A DNA stretch of 64,000 nt from Verrucomicrobiota bacterium (GCA_023450935.1 JAEXGH010000016.1:62001-126000); one strand, 5' to 3'; counted from the stretch's first letter, positions 18,969-28,683 are shown. Made by a program: numbers and translations. The notes: generated by a model from the letters alone, not told the origin.

Positions 18969-21900
18969 TTATTCCGCAACAATGTCGTCTTTGTTTCCGA
19001 GCTTCACGTCCAAGCCGAGAGCCTGAATTTCCTTCATCAACACGTTGAACGACTGCGGCGTTCCCGCCTGCAACGAACCGTCGCCCTTGACGAGCTGTTC
19101 GTATATCTTCGTTCTGCCCTGCAAGTCGTCTGACTTGACCGTGAGCAGTTCCTGCAAAATATACGCCGCCCCGTATGCCTCCAACGCCCAAACTTCCATT
19201 TCGCCGAAACGCTGGCCGCCGTATTGAGCCTTACCGCCCAGCGGCTGCTGCGTGATGAGACTGTATGGACCGACCGCACGCGCGTGGATTTTATCGGCGA
19301 CCAAGTGGTTGAGCTTCATCATATAGATGTAGCCGACAACGACGTCTTGGTCGAAGTAGTCGCCCGTCAGGCCGTCGATAAGGCGAACTTTGCCGCTTTC
19401 GGGCATACCCGACTGAACGAGGTATTCGCGGATGCGCTTTTCGCTGATGCCGTCGAAAATCGGCGTTGCGACTTTGATGCCGAGCTTTTTGCAGGCCCAG
19501 CCCAAGTGGGTTTCAAGAACCTGCCCAACATTCATTCGGGAGGGGACGCCCATAGGATTCAGGCAGATTTCAACGGGCGTGCCGTCGGGCAGATACGGCA
19601 TATCCTCCTCGGGAACTATGCGCGCCACGATACCCTTGTTGCCGTGGCGTCCCGCCATTTTATCTCCCACCTGAATCTTGCGCTTTATTGCAATGTAGAC
19701 CTTTACCGAGCGGATTATGTTGCTTTCAACCGAAAGTCCGCTTTCGACCGAATACAGCTGGCGGTCGCGCTCCTTGTCGATGTCCTGGAACTTCGACTGG
19801 AACTGCTCGACAATGTTCATAATCTTGTTGCGAACCGGCGACGCGTCTATTGCAATCTGGTTCGGAACGGAAGCCAGACTTCTCAAAAGCGTTTTCGTGA
19901 TTTTTCTGTTTTGGGGAATGATGACTTCGCCCGTTTCCGAATTGCGGACATCGAGCGGAATTTTTTCGCCCAAGAGAATGTTGGAGAGCGCCTCCGTCAA
20001 TTCCGCGTGCAAATTCTTTGTGTCGGTGCGGTGCTTCTCGTTGATTTTTCTGATGCGGCGGCGGCGGTCGCTGGGATTCTGCTTTTCGTTTTCGTGTTCG
20101 GACTTCCTGTTGACCTTCACGTCCATTACAATGCCCTTGACGCCCGACGGAACTGTCAGGGACGAATCCTTGACGTCCGAAGCCTTCTCGCCGAATATCG
20201 CGCGCAAAAGTTTTTCTTCGGGCGCAAGCTCCGTTTCGCTCTTCGGGGTGATTTTACCCACCAAGATGTCGCCGGGCTTGACTTCCGCGCCGACCCTTAT
20301 GACGCCCTCGCTGTCGAGGTTCTTCAGAGCCTCTTCGCCGACGTTCGGAATATCGCGCGTGATTTCCTCCATGCCGAGTTTTGTGTCGCGCGCGGTGCAT
20401 TCGTAGTCTTCAATGTGGATTGAAGTGAACACGTCGTTTTTGATGAGCTTTTCGGAGAGCAAAATGGCGTCTTCGAAATTGTAGCCGTTCCAAGGCATGA
20501 ACGCCACGAGAACGTTTTTGCCCAACGCCAATTCGCCGTCTTCCGTGGCCGCGCCGTCGGCGATTACCGAACCCACGTTCACGAACTGCCCCTTCTTTAC
20601 AACGGGCTTCTGCGTGAAACACGTGCGGTTGTTGGAGCGCATGAATTTTCTAAGCTCGTAAACGTAGATACCCTTGGCTTCGTCGGTCTTGAGCTTTTCG
20701 CCGCCCTTCTTTGCGGGCATCGCCCCGTCGGTCGTGACAACGACCCTCTTGGCGTCAACCGAGGCAACCTTGCCCTTGCTTCTCGAAAGCACGACCGTTT
20801 TGGAGTCTTTCGCAACACTGCCTTCAATGCCCGTTCCCACAAGCGGAGCCTGCGTCTGCAAAAGCGGAACACCCTGACGCTGCATGTTCGCACCCATCAA
20901 AGCGCGGTTTGCGTCGTCGTGTTCCAAGAACGGAATCAAGCCCGCCGCAACCGAAACAAGCTGCTTCGGCGACACGTCCATATAATCGACTTCCGCGGGG
21001 TCTACTTCGCTTACTTCGTCTAAACGTCTCGCGGTAATTCTGCCGACAAGCTTGCCGTCTTTAATTTCGCTGTTTGCCTGCGCGATTGTCTTGCCCTCTT
21101 CCTCGTCCGCCGACAGATACTCAATCTTGTCGAGAACCTTGCCGTTCTGGACTTTTCTGTAGGGCGTTTCGATAAAGCCGAATTCGTTGATGTGCGCATA
21201 CGACGACAGCGAATTGATAAGACCGATATTCGGACCTTCGGGCGTTTCAATCGGGCAAATTCTGCCGTAGTGCGAAGCGTGAACGTCTCGAACTTCGAAA
21301 CCCGCGCGCTCCCTGCTCAAACCGCCCTTGCCCAAAGCCGACAGACGGCGTTTGTGCGTGAGCTCGGAAAGCGGATTGATTTGGTCCATGAACTGCGAGA
21401 GCTGGTCTCTTGCAAAAAAGTCGCGAATTTGCGAAGTCATCGTCTTGGAGTTTACCAGACGCGAAATTTTGATTTCGTCCTCCTGATCCGACGAAGTGAG
21501 CTTTTCACGGATATTCTTTTCGGTTTTCGCCAGACCGATTCTGCACTGCCCCGCGAGAAGTTCGCCCGCTGTGCGCACACGGCGGCTGCTGAGGTTGTCG
21601 ATGTCGTCGATAACACCCTCGCCCTTCTTGAGTTTACAAAGCTGTTTTGTGGCCGCTACGATGTCTTCGCTCGTGAGAATTCTCACGTCGAGCGGAGTTT
21701 TCAGACCCAAACGCTGGTTGATTTTAAAGCGGCCAACTTTGCCCAGATCATAACGCTTTTCGTCGCGGAGCGTGCGGCGGAAAAGCGACTTGGAATTTTC
21801 CACATTCACCGGCTCGCCGGGGCGAATCTGCATGAAAATGTGCTTTAGAGCCTCCTCTTCGTTATGGGTCTTGTCTTTTTTAATTGCCCTGATTATCGCG

Positions 21901-22745
21901 CCGTCGTCAACGGTTGTATCGATAACCTTGATTTCCTCGATGCCCGCCTCCTTGAATTCGTTGACGGCTCTTTTTGTGAGCGTTTCGTATTCCTTGAGCA
22001 AAACAACGCTCTTGTCGGAACGGACATTGTAGACTGCCTCCGCCAAAACGTAGCGGAAGAGGTCTTCGCGCTTCAACGCCGCGCTCACCTTCCACGTTTC
22101 GACTTTGTAGAACAGGTCGATAATCTGCTGGTTGGAGCTGTGCCCGAACGCCCTAAGCAACGTAGTGATAAGGAACTTTCTGCGGCGGCGGCGGCGGTCG
22201 ATATAAACGTAGAGCAGGTCGTTCTGGTCGAACTGCACTTCAACCCATGTGCCGCGGTCGGGAATGAGTCTGTATGAATAAAGAATTTTGTCCGAACTGT
22301 GCATCGTTTCTTCGAAGCATATTCCGGGACTTCTGTGCAACTGGCTGACGACAACGCGCTCGGCACCATTTACAATGAAACTGCCGCTTTCGGTCATCAA
22401 ATTGATGTCGCCCATGTAGATTGTCTCTTCGTGGGCTTGGTCGCCCTGACGAATTCTGAAAGTGACGTGAAGCGCGGCGGCGTATGTCTCGCCCTCCTTT
22501 ATGCACTCCACTTCGGAAAGCTTGGGCTGCTCAAGCTCGTATTTTACGTATTCAAGCTTGTTCTTATTGTCATAGCTCTCAATCGGGAAAATCTCGCTGA
22601 AAACCGCGTGCAGACCCATCATCTTCCTCTCCGATGGAGGAACGTCTTTTTGCAGAAAATCGGCGTAAGATTTTACCTGATTTTCTATTAAGTTAGGAAT
22701 CGGCAAGACTTCCTTTAGTTTTCCAAAGTTTACTCTTTCTGACAT
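18969..22745 (-). CDS. rpoB: RNA polymerase beta subunit
   Basis: Forms the active-site cleft with beta'. 1258 residues. Visible landmarks: the rifampicin region with DQINPLSELTHKRRLSALGKGGL, the GLINSLSSYAHINEFGFIETPY segment, GDKMAGRHGNKGIVARIVPEEDMP, and the C-terminal GGKAQYGGQRFGEMEVWALEAYGA. The rifampicin cluster looks wild type. No strong ribosome-binding site precedes the ATG. It is separated from rplL by 168 bases holding a large hairpin. Confidence 0.98.
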   Translation of the reverse strand: MSERVNFGKLKEVLPIPNLIENQVKSYADFLQKDVPPSERKMMGLHAVFSEIFPIESYDNKNKLEYVKYELEQPKLSEVECIKEGETYAAALHVTFRIRQGDQAHEETIYMGDINLMTESGSFIVNGAERVVVSQLHRSPGICFEETMHSSDKILYSYRLIPDRGTWVEVQFDQNDLLYVYIDRRRRRRKFLITTLLRAFGHSSNQQIIDLFYKVETWKVSAALKREDLFRYVLAEAVYNVRSDKSVVLLKEYETLTKRAVNEFKEAGIEEIKVIDTTVDDGAIIRAIKKDKTHNEEEALKHIFMQIRPGEPVNVENSKSLFRRTLRDEKRYDLGKVGRFKINQRLGLKTPLDVRILTSEDIVAATKQLCKLKKGEGVIDDIDNLSSRRVRTAGELLAGQCRIGLAKTEKNIREKLTSSDQEDEIKISRLVNSKTMTSQIRDFFARDQLSQFMDQINPLSELTHKRRLSALGKGGLSRERAGFEVRDVHASHYGRICPIETPEGPNIGLINSLSSYAHINEFGFIETPYRKVQNGKVLDKIEYLSADEEEGKTIAQANSEIKDGKLVGRITARRLDEVSEVDPAEVDYMDVSPKQLVSVAAGLIPFLEHDDANRALMGANMQRQGVPLLQTQAPLVGTGIEGSVAKDSKTVVLSRSKGKVASVDAKRVVVTTDGAMPAKKGGEKLKTDEAKGIYVYELRKFMRSNNRTCFTQKPVVKKGQFVNVGSVIADGAATEDGELALGKNVLVAFMPWNGYNFEDAILLSEKLIKNDVFTSIHIEDYECTARDTKLGMEEITRDIPNVGEEALKNLDSEGVIRVGAEVKPGDILVGKITPKSETELAPEEKLLRAIFGEKASDVKDSSLTVPSGVKGIVMDVKVNRKSEHENEKQNPSDRRRRIRKINEKHRTDTKNLHAELTEALSNILLGEKIPLDVRNSETGEVIIPQNRKITKTLLRSLASVPNQIAIDASPVRNKIMNIVEQFQSKFQDIDKERDRQLYSVESGLSVESNIIRSVKVYIAIKRKIQVGDKMAGRHGNKGIVARIVPEEDMPYLPDGTPVEICLNPMGVPSRMNVGQVLETHLGWACKKLGIKVATPIFDGISEKRIREYLVQSGMPESGKVRLIDGLTGDYFDQDVVVGYIYMMKLNHLVADKIHARAVGPYSLITQQPLGGKAQYGGQRFGEMEVWALEAYGAAYILQELLTVKSDDLQGRTKIYEQLVKGDGSLQAGTPQSFNVLMKEIQALGLDVKLGNKDDIVAE

Positions 22746-22842
22746 ATTCGTGAGATGTTTCTGCTATAACTACCGCCTTTTGCGGATTTTTTTGTGTTTG
22801 CCTTGGTTGTTTTACCGCCTCAAAGCCTGTAAAGCGTGAAAA

Positions 22843-22883
22843 GCGGAATATCTGCGGCGCGCAAAACGCCGCAGACTTTCCGC
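22843..22883 (-). promoter_or_regulatory. Large hairpin between rplL and rpoB, candidate attenuator
   Basis: Arms at 22843-22859 and 22867-22883 pair over 17 bases with two adjacent mismatches around a seven-base loop; on the minus strand the stem is followed by a short TTTT. In E. coli the same interval contains a partial terminator that lowers rpoBC relative to the ribosomal genes. By position this hairpin may do the same or be an RNase site; which one cannot be told from sequence. Confidence 0.5.
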
Positions 22884-22913
22884 GAAAACTTATTCCGGTA
22901 TATCCAAAATAAC

Positions 22914-23291
22914 TTACTTGACTTCGACTTCCGCGCCGGCGTCTTTGAGCTTCTTGGAGATTTCGGCGGCTTCGTCCTTTGTAGCGCCTTCCTTGACTGC
23001 CTTCGGAGCACCCTCGACCAACGCCTTGGCTTCAGCCAAACCGAGACCCGTGATAGCGCGGACTTCCTTAATGATTGCAATCTTCTTGGAAGCATCAACG
23101 CTCTTGAGGATAACGTCGAACGCGTCCTTTTCTTCTTCGGCTGCCGCGGCAGCACCGCCCGCTACAACAGCGACAGGAGCAGCTGCGCTAACGCCCCATT
23201 TTTCTTCCAGCTCTTTTACCAGAGCCGCCGCGTCAACGACTGTCAAGCCGCTGAGCCATTCAATAACCTGATCTTTTGTGATGTCTGCCAT
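22914..23291 (-). CDS. rplL: 50S ribosomal protein L7/L12
   Basis: Stalk protein that recruits translation GTPases. 125 residues, normal. Short N-terminal dimer domain ([18 protein letters not shown]), an alanine-rich hinge, and the C-terminal domain with [21 protein letters not shown] and [16 protein letters not shown]. The gap to rplJ is long (171 bases) and contains two small hairpins near the GGAG site (GTCCC/GGGAC at 23319-23332 and AACGC/GCGTT beside it). Confidence 0.97.
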   Translation of the reverse strand: MADITKDQVIEWLSGLTVVDAAALVKELEEKWGVSAAAPVAVVAGGAAAAAEEEKDAFDVILKSVDASKKIAIIKEVRAITGLGLAEAKALVEGAPKAVKEGATKDEAAEISKKLKDAGAEVEVK

Positions 23292-23462
23292 TTTATTTTT
23301 CTCCTTTGAACGCTTAGCGTCCCCTGCGGGACATTTAAGAGGGCTCCCCTCCTAAGCTTGTTCTTTAGTTGTTTTTGTTTTCCGCCGACAACGCAAACAC
23401 TATGCCGACGGAGTTTAAATCTGTTTTCCGAAAGTTCCGCCGCCTTTCCGACGGCAAAACGA

Positions 23463-23969
23463 CTATTGCGCGGCTGCTTCTTCCGAACCGCCGCCGAGCT
23501 TTTCGCAGCGCATAAACACCACGCGAACCATCTGCTGGGCGGGCGTATTGAGCAACGACAGGAACTTTGCGCGCATTTCGGGCAACGTCGGGAGGCTTCC
23601 CAAGTATTCCACGTCGGCTTTCTGCATTACCTTTTCGCCGAGCAAGCCGAGTTTAATGTCGGCATTTTCGCGCGTTTTGAAGAATTCGACAACCGCCTTT
23701 GCAACTGCCGCCGCGTCCGTGCCGCCGCTGATTACGGCCGTAGGACCCGCCAAAACGGAGCTGACATCGGGAAGGTTCAATTCCTTTGCCGCGATTGCTA
23801 TAATCGAGTTCTTCGCGATATGGAATTGTGCGCCGACCGCCGCCAAAGCCTTGCGGAATGCGCTTGCGTCGGAAACCGTAACGCCCGTGAAATTTACAAA
23901 AAACAGGTGTTCGGACGCGCCCAAGAGGTTGCGCGCTTCTTCTACGAGATATTTCTTTTCCGGTCTCAT
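23463..23969 (-). CDS. rplJ: 50S ribosomal protein L10
   Basis: Stalk base that holds the L7/L12 dimers. 168 residues, normal. MRPEKKYLVEEARNLLGAS, the FVNFTGVTVSDASAFRKAL segment and the C-terminal helix that binds L7/L12 are visible. It follows rplA by 17 bases; downstream, 171 bases separate it from rplL. Confidence 0.95.
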   Translation of the reverse strand: MRPEKKYLVEEARNLLGASEHLFFVNFTGVTVSDASAFRKALAAVGAQFHIAKNSIIAIAAKELNLPDVSSVLAGPTAVISGGTDAAAVAKAVVEFFKTRENADIKLGLLGEKVMQKADVEYLGSLPTLPEMRAKFLSLLNTPAQQMVRVVFMRCEKLGGGSEEAAAQ

Positions 23970-23986
23970 TGTATTAAAATCCTCCC

Positions 23987-24673
23987 TTATTCGGCAACTT
24001 CGCTGAGCGCAACCTTGACGGAGGGGCTCATTGTGGAGCTGATTGAAATTGAGTTGATGAACTTGCCCTTGATTGCTTCGGGACGGGCTGCGGCAACGCT
24101 TGCCAAAGCCGTCTTGGCGTTTTCAAGGAGCTTATCGTTTGCAAAGCTGCGCTTGCCGACAACAACAACCAAGTTGGCTGTTTTGTCCATCTTGTATTCA
24201 ACACGGCCGCCTTTGACCTCCTTGATTGCGGCTTCAACGTCGTCCGTAACGGTACCGCTTTTGGGGTTGGGCATCAAGCCTCTCGGGCCGAGGATTCTTG
24301 CCAGCTTGCGGACTTCCTTCATTGCGGAAGTTGTAGCGATTGCCACGTCGAAATCCATCCAGCCGCCTTCTATTTCCTTAACCAAGTCGTCCAAGCCCGC
24401 CTTGTCTGCGCCCGCTCCCAACGCCGCATCGGCGTGGTCGGTAAACACGACAACTCTGACTTTCTTGCCGCTTCCGTTGGGGAGGCGAACCGTTCCGCGA
24501 ACCATCTGATTGCTCTGCTTGGGATCGACATTCAATTTGAACGAAACTTCTACAGTTTCGTCAAAGCCCGCTTTGGGCATCGACTGCAACGCGTTTACTG
24601 CGTCGGCCAGCGAAACGGGATTCTGCTTTACCGCTTCAAGAGCCTTATTGTATCTTTTGCTTCTTTTTACCAT
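23987..24673 (-). CDS. rplA: 50S ribosomal protein L1
   Basis: Mobile stalk protein at the E site and, in many bacteria, translational repressor of the L11-L1 message. Start placed at MVKRSKRYNKALEAVKQN (228 residues). The signature LRPLGPRGLMPNPKSGTV is seen as ARILGPRGLMPNPKSGTV. The 124-base spacer from rplK includes a CGAAC/GTTCG hairpin, which could be an L1-binding leader. GCAGGAG, the only good ribosome-binding site, lies rather far (about 18 bases) upstream. Confidence 0.95.
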   Translation of the reverse strand: MVKRSKRYNKALEAVKQNPVSLADAVNALQSMPKAGFDETVEVSFKLNVDPKQSNQMVRGTVRLPNGSGKKVRVVVFTDHADAALGAGADKAGLDDLVKEIEGGWMDFDVAIATTSAMKEVRKLARILGPRGLMPNPKSGTVTDDVEAAIKEVKGGRVEYKMDKTANLVVVVGKRSFANDKLLENAKTALASVAAARPEAIKGKFINSISISSTMSPSVKVALSEVAE

Positions 24674-24797
24674 GACTTTATTTATTTGTCTCCTGCGTAA
24701 TTGCAGTTCGGTTTTATCGTTTTTTTCGGTAAAAATCGTCTCCGACATTTACCAAAGGGAGCATTCGCCCATTTGGACGAACACCCCGTTCGAAAAA

Positions 24798-25223
24798 TTA
24801 GTCTACAACGTCTATGCCCATCGAGCGCGCCGTTCCTTCAATAATACGGCAAACCGCGTCGGGCGATGTTGCATTCAAGTCTTTTTCCTTAATCTTGGCG
24901 ATTTCTTTGATTTGCGCCTTCGTCACCTTGCCGACCTTATCCACATTCGGCTTCGCGCTGGCTGTTTCAATTTTCGCCGCCTTCTTCAGCAAAACTGCCG
25001 CCGGAGGTGATTTTAGGATAAACGTAAACGACTTATCCTGATACACCGATATCACCACGGGTAATATCATTCCCGCCTGATCCTTCGTGCGGGCGTTGAA
25101 CTCTTTGCAGAAGCCCATGATGTTGACGCCGGCTGCGCCGAGCGCCGGACCTACCGGCGGAGCGGGGTTAGCCGCGCCCGCGGGGAGCTGCAACTTAATT
25201 TCTTTTACTACTTTCTTTGCCAT
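24798..25223 (-). CDS. rplK: 50S ribosomal protein L11
   Basis: GTPase-centre protein needed for stringent factor activation. 141 residues, normal. [47 protein letters not shown] N-terminus and the C-terminal [14 protein letters not shown] signature are present. It follows nusG by 55 bases and precedes rplA by 124. Confidence 0.97.
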   Translation of the reverse strand: MAKKVVKEIKLQLPAGAANPAPPVGPALGAAGVNIMGFCKEFNARTKDQAGMILPVVISVYQDKSFTFILKSPPAAVLLKKAAKIETASAKPNVDKVGKVTKAQIKEIAKIKEKDLNATSPDAVCRIIEGTARSMGIDVVD

Positions 25224-25278
25224 TTTATTTTTCTTATAAGAATTGTTTTACTTTGCTTGAGGCTGTGCGTAAAGTTAT

Positions 25279-25908
25279 CTACTCTATCTCTTCGGACTTG
25301 ACCACCTGATTGTATTCCAACTCGACGGGGGTATAGCGGCCGAACATATTGACGCTGACTTTGAGCTTGCAGGTCTCTTCGTTGATCTCCTCGACCTTGC
25401 CGACTGAACCGAAGAAAGGCCCGTCGGTAACCTTGACCATTTCGCCCACTTCAAACACGACTTTCGGGCGAACCGCACCCTCGGCCTGCGCCTTCTGCGC
25501 AAGGATATTTTCTATTTCCGCGTCGCTGAGGGGTATCGGCTTGTCGCCGCCTATGAAATTTACCACGCCGTTGATTCCCTTGATGAAATACCACGGCTTC
25601 TCCAAAAAGTTTGCGTCCTCGTCAAAAAGCTTTACTTTCACGAAAATATATCCGGGGTAGAGCATTCTCGAAACCTGTTTTTGCTGCTGCTCCAACTTGC
25701 CCTTGCGCTTTACCTGAACCAGCATTGAAACCGTTTCTTCGGGCGCAAGCACATCTTCCTTCGAAATGTATTCGCCCATCTCCTCCCGATCGATTGTGCG
25801 CTTGAGGTTGTCAACCGCCTTGCGCTCCATATTCGAACGCGTCTGAACGGTATACCATCTGCGCAACGGATCTTGTTGGCCGTCCGTCTGTGTCTGGTTT
25901 TCTTCCAT
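25279..25908 (-). CDS. nusG: Transcription termination/antitermination factor NusG
   Basis: Binds RNA polymerase and links it to Rho or ribosomal S10. Start at MEENQTQTD (209 residues), two bases after secE stops. The N-terminal NGN domain starts at RRWYTVQTRSNMERKAVDNL and contains MLYPGYIFVKV; the C-terminal KOW domain has VGEMVKVTDGPFFGSVGKVEEI. Standard neighbour of secE and rplK. Confidence 0.96.
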   Translation of the reverse strand: MEENQTQTDGQQDPLRRWYTVQTRSNMERKAVDNLKRTIDREEMGEYISKEDVLAPEETVSMLVQVKRKGKLEQQQKQVSRMLYPGYIFVKVKLFDEDANFLEKPWYFIKGINGVVNFIGGDKPIPLSDAEIENILAQKAQAEGAVRPKVVFEVGEMVKVTDGPFFGSVGKVEEINEETCKLKVSVNMFGRYTPVELEYNQVVKSEEIE

Positions 25909-25910
25909 AA

Positions 25911-26123
25911 CTATTTCCCGCCCTTTACAAGCCATGTGAGCAAATCGACCACGTTATATATGGCGAAGTCTGCCGAGCTAACAAATATGCCCAACAGACC
26001 GATTGCAACGAAAACCACCAAGATGTAGCTATAAAGCTCCGAACGCGTAGGCCACGACGCTTTCTTGAGCTCGACTACGGTTTCCTTATAAAATTGTCTA
26101 ATTTTGCTAACGGGATTTGTCAT
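25911..26123 (-). CDS. secE: Protein translocase subunit SecE
   Basis: Clamps the SecY channel. Start placed at MTNPVSKIRQFYKETVVELKK (70 residues, short single-membrane-span form). The conserved amphipathic ELKKASWPTRSEL precedes one hydrophobic segment (LYSYILVVFVAIGLLGIFV). Upstream codons in frame run into the tRNA-Trp spacer and are not SecE-like. Between tRNA-Trp and nusG. Confidence 0.95.
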   Translation of the reverse strand: MTNPVSKIRQFYKETVVELKKASWPTRSELYSYILVVFVAIGLLGIFVSSADFAIYNVVDLLTWLVKGGK

Positions 26124-26240
26124 TTTCTTTGGCGCGTGCGCGCTTTTATTTTCCGACGTCCCGATACCCCACTCCCACAGCGCAACGCGGGAACGAATAC
26201 CGCACCGACAACCGCCGGCGACGCCCTGTTTTAAAGAACG

Positions 26241-26313
<73 letters not shown>

Positions 26314-26391
26314 GTGAAAAAGATTGAACGTTCTGTCAAAAAAATCGCTTTTGTCAAGAACAAAAACGCGAAAAAATCTTAAGACGCCAAA

Positions 26392-26418
26392 GCCAGAAGG
26401 CATTTTCTGCCTTCTGGC
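26392..26418 (-). terminator. Terminator hairpin after tuf
   Basis: Perfect 11-base arms GCCAGAAGGCA (minus strand 26418-26408) and TGCCTTCTGGC (26402-26392) around a five-base loop, 20 bases after the tuf stop. The T-run is weak and delayed. It most likely ends tuf transcription and leaves tRNA-Trp-secE-nusG to its own promoter; TTGACA hexamers occur in the following bases but no clean -10 was found. Confidence 0.65.
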
Positions 26419-26437
26419 GATGTGTTAGTTCAAAAAA

Positions 26438-27628
26438 CTACGCAATGATTTCGGAGATACGACCCGAACCGATTGTGCGGCCGCCTTCGCGGATAGCGAA
26501 ACGCTGACCTTTTTCCATAGCGATTTGCTTCTGGAGTTCGATTTCGAGTTCGATGTTGTCTCCGGGCATAACCATTTCGACGCCTTCGGGGAGTTTGCAA
26601 ACACCCGTAACGTCTGCCGTGCCGAAGAAGAACTGCGGACGGTAGTTGGTGAAGAACGGAGTATGGCGGCCGCCTTCATCCTTGGTGAGGACGTATACCT
26701 GAGCCTTTGCCTTGGAGTGCGGAGTAATCGAACCGGGCTTAGCCAAAACATGGCCGCGTTCGATGTCGTCCTTTTCAACGCCGCGGAGCAACAAGCCGAC
26801 GTTGTCGCCTGCCTGCCCCTGATCGAGGCTCTTGCGGAACATTTCAACACCCGTAACAGTCGTTTTGCGCGTGTCGCCCAAGCCGACAATTTCAACTTCG
26901 TCGCCAACCTTGACAACGCCGCGCTCGATACGACCCGTAGCAACCGTGCCACGACCCGTGATGGAGAACACGTCTTCAACCGACATCATGAAAGGCTTGT
27001 CGATGGGGCGTTCGGGTTCGGGAATTTCGCTGTCGATGGCGTCCATCAACTGGTTGATGCTGTTTACGCCGAATTCCGTGCCGTTAAGAGCACCGAGGGC
27101 GGAACCGCGGATAATCTTGATGTTGTCGCCGTCGTAGTCGTATTTCGAGAGGAGCTCGCGGACTTCCATTTCGACGAGTTCGAGCAATTCCGGATCGTCC
27201 AACAAGTCGCACTTGTTCAAGAAAACAACGATCTGCGGAACGCCTACCTGACGAGCCAACAAGATGTGTTCACGCGTCTGGGGCATCGGGCCGTCCGCCG
27301 CGCTGACAACGAGGATTGCACCGTCCATCTGGGCAGCACCCGTAATCATGTTCTTGACGAAGTCGGCGTGGCCGGGGCAGTCAACGTGCGCATAGTGGCG
27401 GGTCGGTGTTTCGTATTCGACGTGCGCTACGGCGATTGTTACAGTCTTGGTAGCGTCGCGAACAGTGCCGCCCTTAGCGATGTCCTGATAGGACTTAAAT
27501 TGAGCCAGGCCCTTGTCCGACTGAACCTTCAAGATTGCAGTTGTGAGAGTAGTTTTACCGTGGTCGATGTGGCCGATGGTACCTACGTTTACGTGTGGTT
27601 TTGTTCTGACGAATGATTCTTTCGACAT
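26438..27628 (-). CDS. tuf: Elongation factor Tu
   Basis: Delivers aminoacyl-tRNA to the ribosome. 396 residues, normal. GTP-binding motifs [17 protein letters not shown] and NKCD are present, as are the domain [27 protein letters not shown] block and the C-terminal [16 protein letters not shown]. The only tuf in the window, flanked by tRNA-Thr upstream and tRNA-Trp downstream, not in the str operon. Confidence 0.98.
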   Translation of the reverse strand: MSKESFVRTKPHVNVGTIGHIDHGKTTLTTAILKVQSDKGLAQFKSYQDIAKGGTVRDATKTVTIAVAHVEYETPTRHYAHVDCPGHADFVKNMITGAAQMDGAILVVSAADGPMPQTREHILLARQVGVPQIVVFLNKCDLLDDPELLELVEMEVRELLSKYDYDGDNIKIIRGSALGALNGTEFGVNSINQLMDAIDSEIPEPERPIDKPFMMSVEDVFSITGRGTVATGRIERGVVKVGDEVEIVGLGDTRKTTVTGVEMFRKSLDQGQAGDNVGLLLRGVEKDDIERGHVLAKPGSITPHSKAKAQVYVLTKDEGGRHTPFFTNYRPQFFFGTADVTGVCKLPEGVEMVMPGDNIELEIELQKQIAMEKGQRFAIREGGRTIGSGRISEIIA

Positions 27629-27677
27629 GGTTCTTCGGTTTCTTTTTTTAGGTTTATTTGATGACTTTCAGTGAGCC

Positions 27678-27750
27678 AGCCTCAGAGCGGATTTGAACCG
27701 CCGACCCCGTCCTTACCAAGGACGTGCTCTACCTGCTGAGCTACCGAGGC
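27678..27750 (-). tRNA. tRNA-Thr (anticodon GGT)
   Basis: 73-base cloverleaf on the minus strand. Acceptor arm GCCTCGG pairs with CTGAGGC (one G-T pair), D arm has AGCTCAGCAGGTAGAGC, anticodon stem CGTCC/GGACG encloses TTGGTAA, and the T arm has GGTTCAAATCC. CCA is not encoded. 49 bases before tuf, so very likely co-transcribed with it. Confidence 0.95.
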
Positions 27751-27763
27751 GACACTTAAAAGC

Positions 27764-27830
27764 CGCCAGTTGTCTGGCGTTTCTTTTATTGAAAGTGATG
27801 TAGAGTGAACACTTATCGGGGACGCGTCAA
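27764..27830 (-). promoter_or_regulatory. Upstream region of tRNA-Thr-tuf: -35-like hexamer and leader hairpin
   Basis: Minus-strand TTGACG at 27830-27825 is the best -35 candidate; no convincing -10 follows at normal distance. Between it and the tRNA is a perfect hairpin CGCCAG-ACAA-CTGGCG (27779-27764), placed 14 bases before the tRNA 5' end, which might be a processing signal. Confidence 0.3.
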
Positions 27831-27909
27831 CTATTTTTTTCATTTTTTCTTGCAAAAACCGCCTTTTTTATTTGCGAAAGCCGTGAAAATTCTGCATTCT
27901 AAGCCGAAT

Positions 27910-28446
27910 ATGACAGTTTCCGACACTGCCGAAATTTTCGAAATCCGCACGCATTCTTTCTCCGCCGATACCCTCGAACAATTCAAGCTCCCCGCGCCCC
28001 AATGCGGGAACTGTCCGAATTTCGGCAGAATCTGGGCGTGCCCGCCGTTCGCCGATACCGAGCTTAAAAAATATCAAATTAAATCCGCAAAAATCATATC
28101 CGTCAGATTCCGTCCGCTACGCGCGAACCTTTCGGCGAAACAATACACCGATTCCGTCCGAAAAATTTTCGACCCCATTTTGTTGAATCTCGAAAAGCGC
28201 GTCCCGCACTCGCTCGCCCTCTTGGCGGGAACTTGCATTTGCCCGCACGCCGCGAATTGTCCACGGGTAAAAAATCTCCCCTGCCCGACGCCCGAAAAAA
28301 TGCGTCCCTCCCCCGAAGCCCTCGGCTACGACATTCCCGCCATAGCCCGCCAAATGGGCTTGGAAATTCTCTGGCAAAAAGACAACACCCCGCCCGAGCA
28401 CTTTACCCTCATCTACTTCCTCACTTCAAAAGCGTGTTTTTTATAA
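27910..28446 (+). CDS. DUF2284 predicted metal-binding protein
   Basis: Function unknown; a cysteine-rich soluble protein of a family predicted to bind metal. Start placed at the ATG for MTVSDTAEIFEIR (178 residues); an upstream GTG in frame would overlap the promoter region of tRNA-Thr. Cysteines fall in the family pattern: C32, C35 and C44 in CGNCPNFGRIWACPP, and C109, C111, C117, C125 in CICPHAANC and LPCPTPEKMRPSPEALG. It stands alone, divergent from tRNA-Thr. Its last codons run into repeat-flank sequence similar to that at 63.88 kb. Confidence 0.85.
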   Translation: MTVSDTAEIFEIRTHSFSADTLEQFKLPAPQCGNCPNFGRIWACPPFADTELKKYQIKSAKIISVRFRPLRANLSAKQYTDSVRKIFDPILLNLEKRVPHSLALLAGTCICPHAANCPRVKNLPCPTPEKMRPSPEALGYDIPAIARQMGLEILWQKDNTPPEHFTLIYFLTSKACFL

Positions 28447-28451
28447 TTTCG

Positions 28452-28486
28452 AAAGCGGCGGCAATCGGCACAGCCGATGTGCCTTT
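28452..28486. repeat. Family A palindromic repeat, copy 1
   Basis: Outer frame AAAGCGGCGGC ... GTGCCTTT encloses an inner hairpin ATCGGC-ACA-GCCGAT. It starts six bases after the DUF2284 stop. Other copies have the same frame but different inner arms (ATTGGC, ATTGAAC, ATTACC), each with matching partner arm. Confidence 0.75.
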
Positions 28487-28519
28487 GCCCTTTCATTAAA
28501 GTTTGCGTTTAGGAAATTA

Positions 28520-28680
28520 AACTATTGGCAAAAGCCAATGCGTATACAAACAGAAAAGGCGTTTTTTTACATGTTCGAAAGAGGCGGCGATTGAACGTTG
28601 TTCAATACGCCTTTAACAAACATTTAAGAAACGCCGTATAACACAGTGAGCGTTCTTTGAACGCTCAGCTCAAGGGGCTC
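28520..28680 (-). repeat. Family C composite hairpin element, copy C1 (reverse orientation)
   Basis: Reverse-oriented copy of the element seen at 45.6 and 49.1-49.4 kb. Hairpin Y has arms ATTGGC/GCCAAT (28524-28539). Stem Z pairs GGCGTTT (28558-) with AAACGCC (28629-28635) and encloses a family A copy (28578-28614, inner arms TTGAAC/GTTCAA). Hairpin X is GAGCGTTC-TTT-GAACGCTC (28648-28666), followed by the AAGGGGCT end. Linker sequences match the other copies. Confidence 0.75.
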
Positions 28681-28683
28681 AAA

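Noticed and set aside
19224..20423. 399-codon plus-strand open frame
   Set aside because: Antisense to rpoB with no domain content; shadow frame.
27764..27779. T-box or other riboswitch ahead of tRNA-Thr-tuf
   Set aside because: Only a single short hairpin is present, with no T-box sequence or specifier loop.
27805..27909. GTG start for the DUF2284 gene
   Set aside because: Those codons encode a non-conserved phenylalanine-rich stretch overlapping the tRNA-Thr upstream region; the ATG at 27910 fits the family start.
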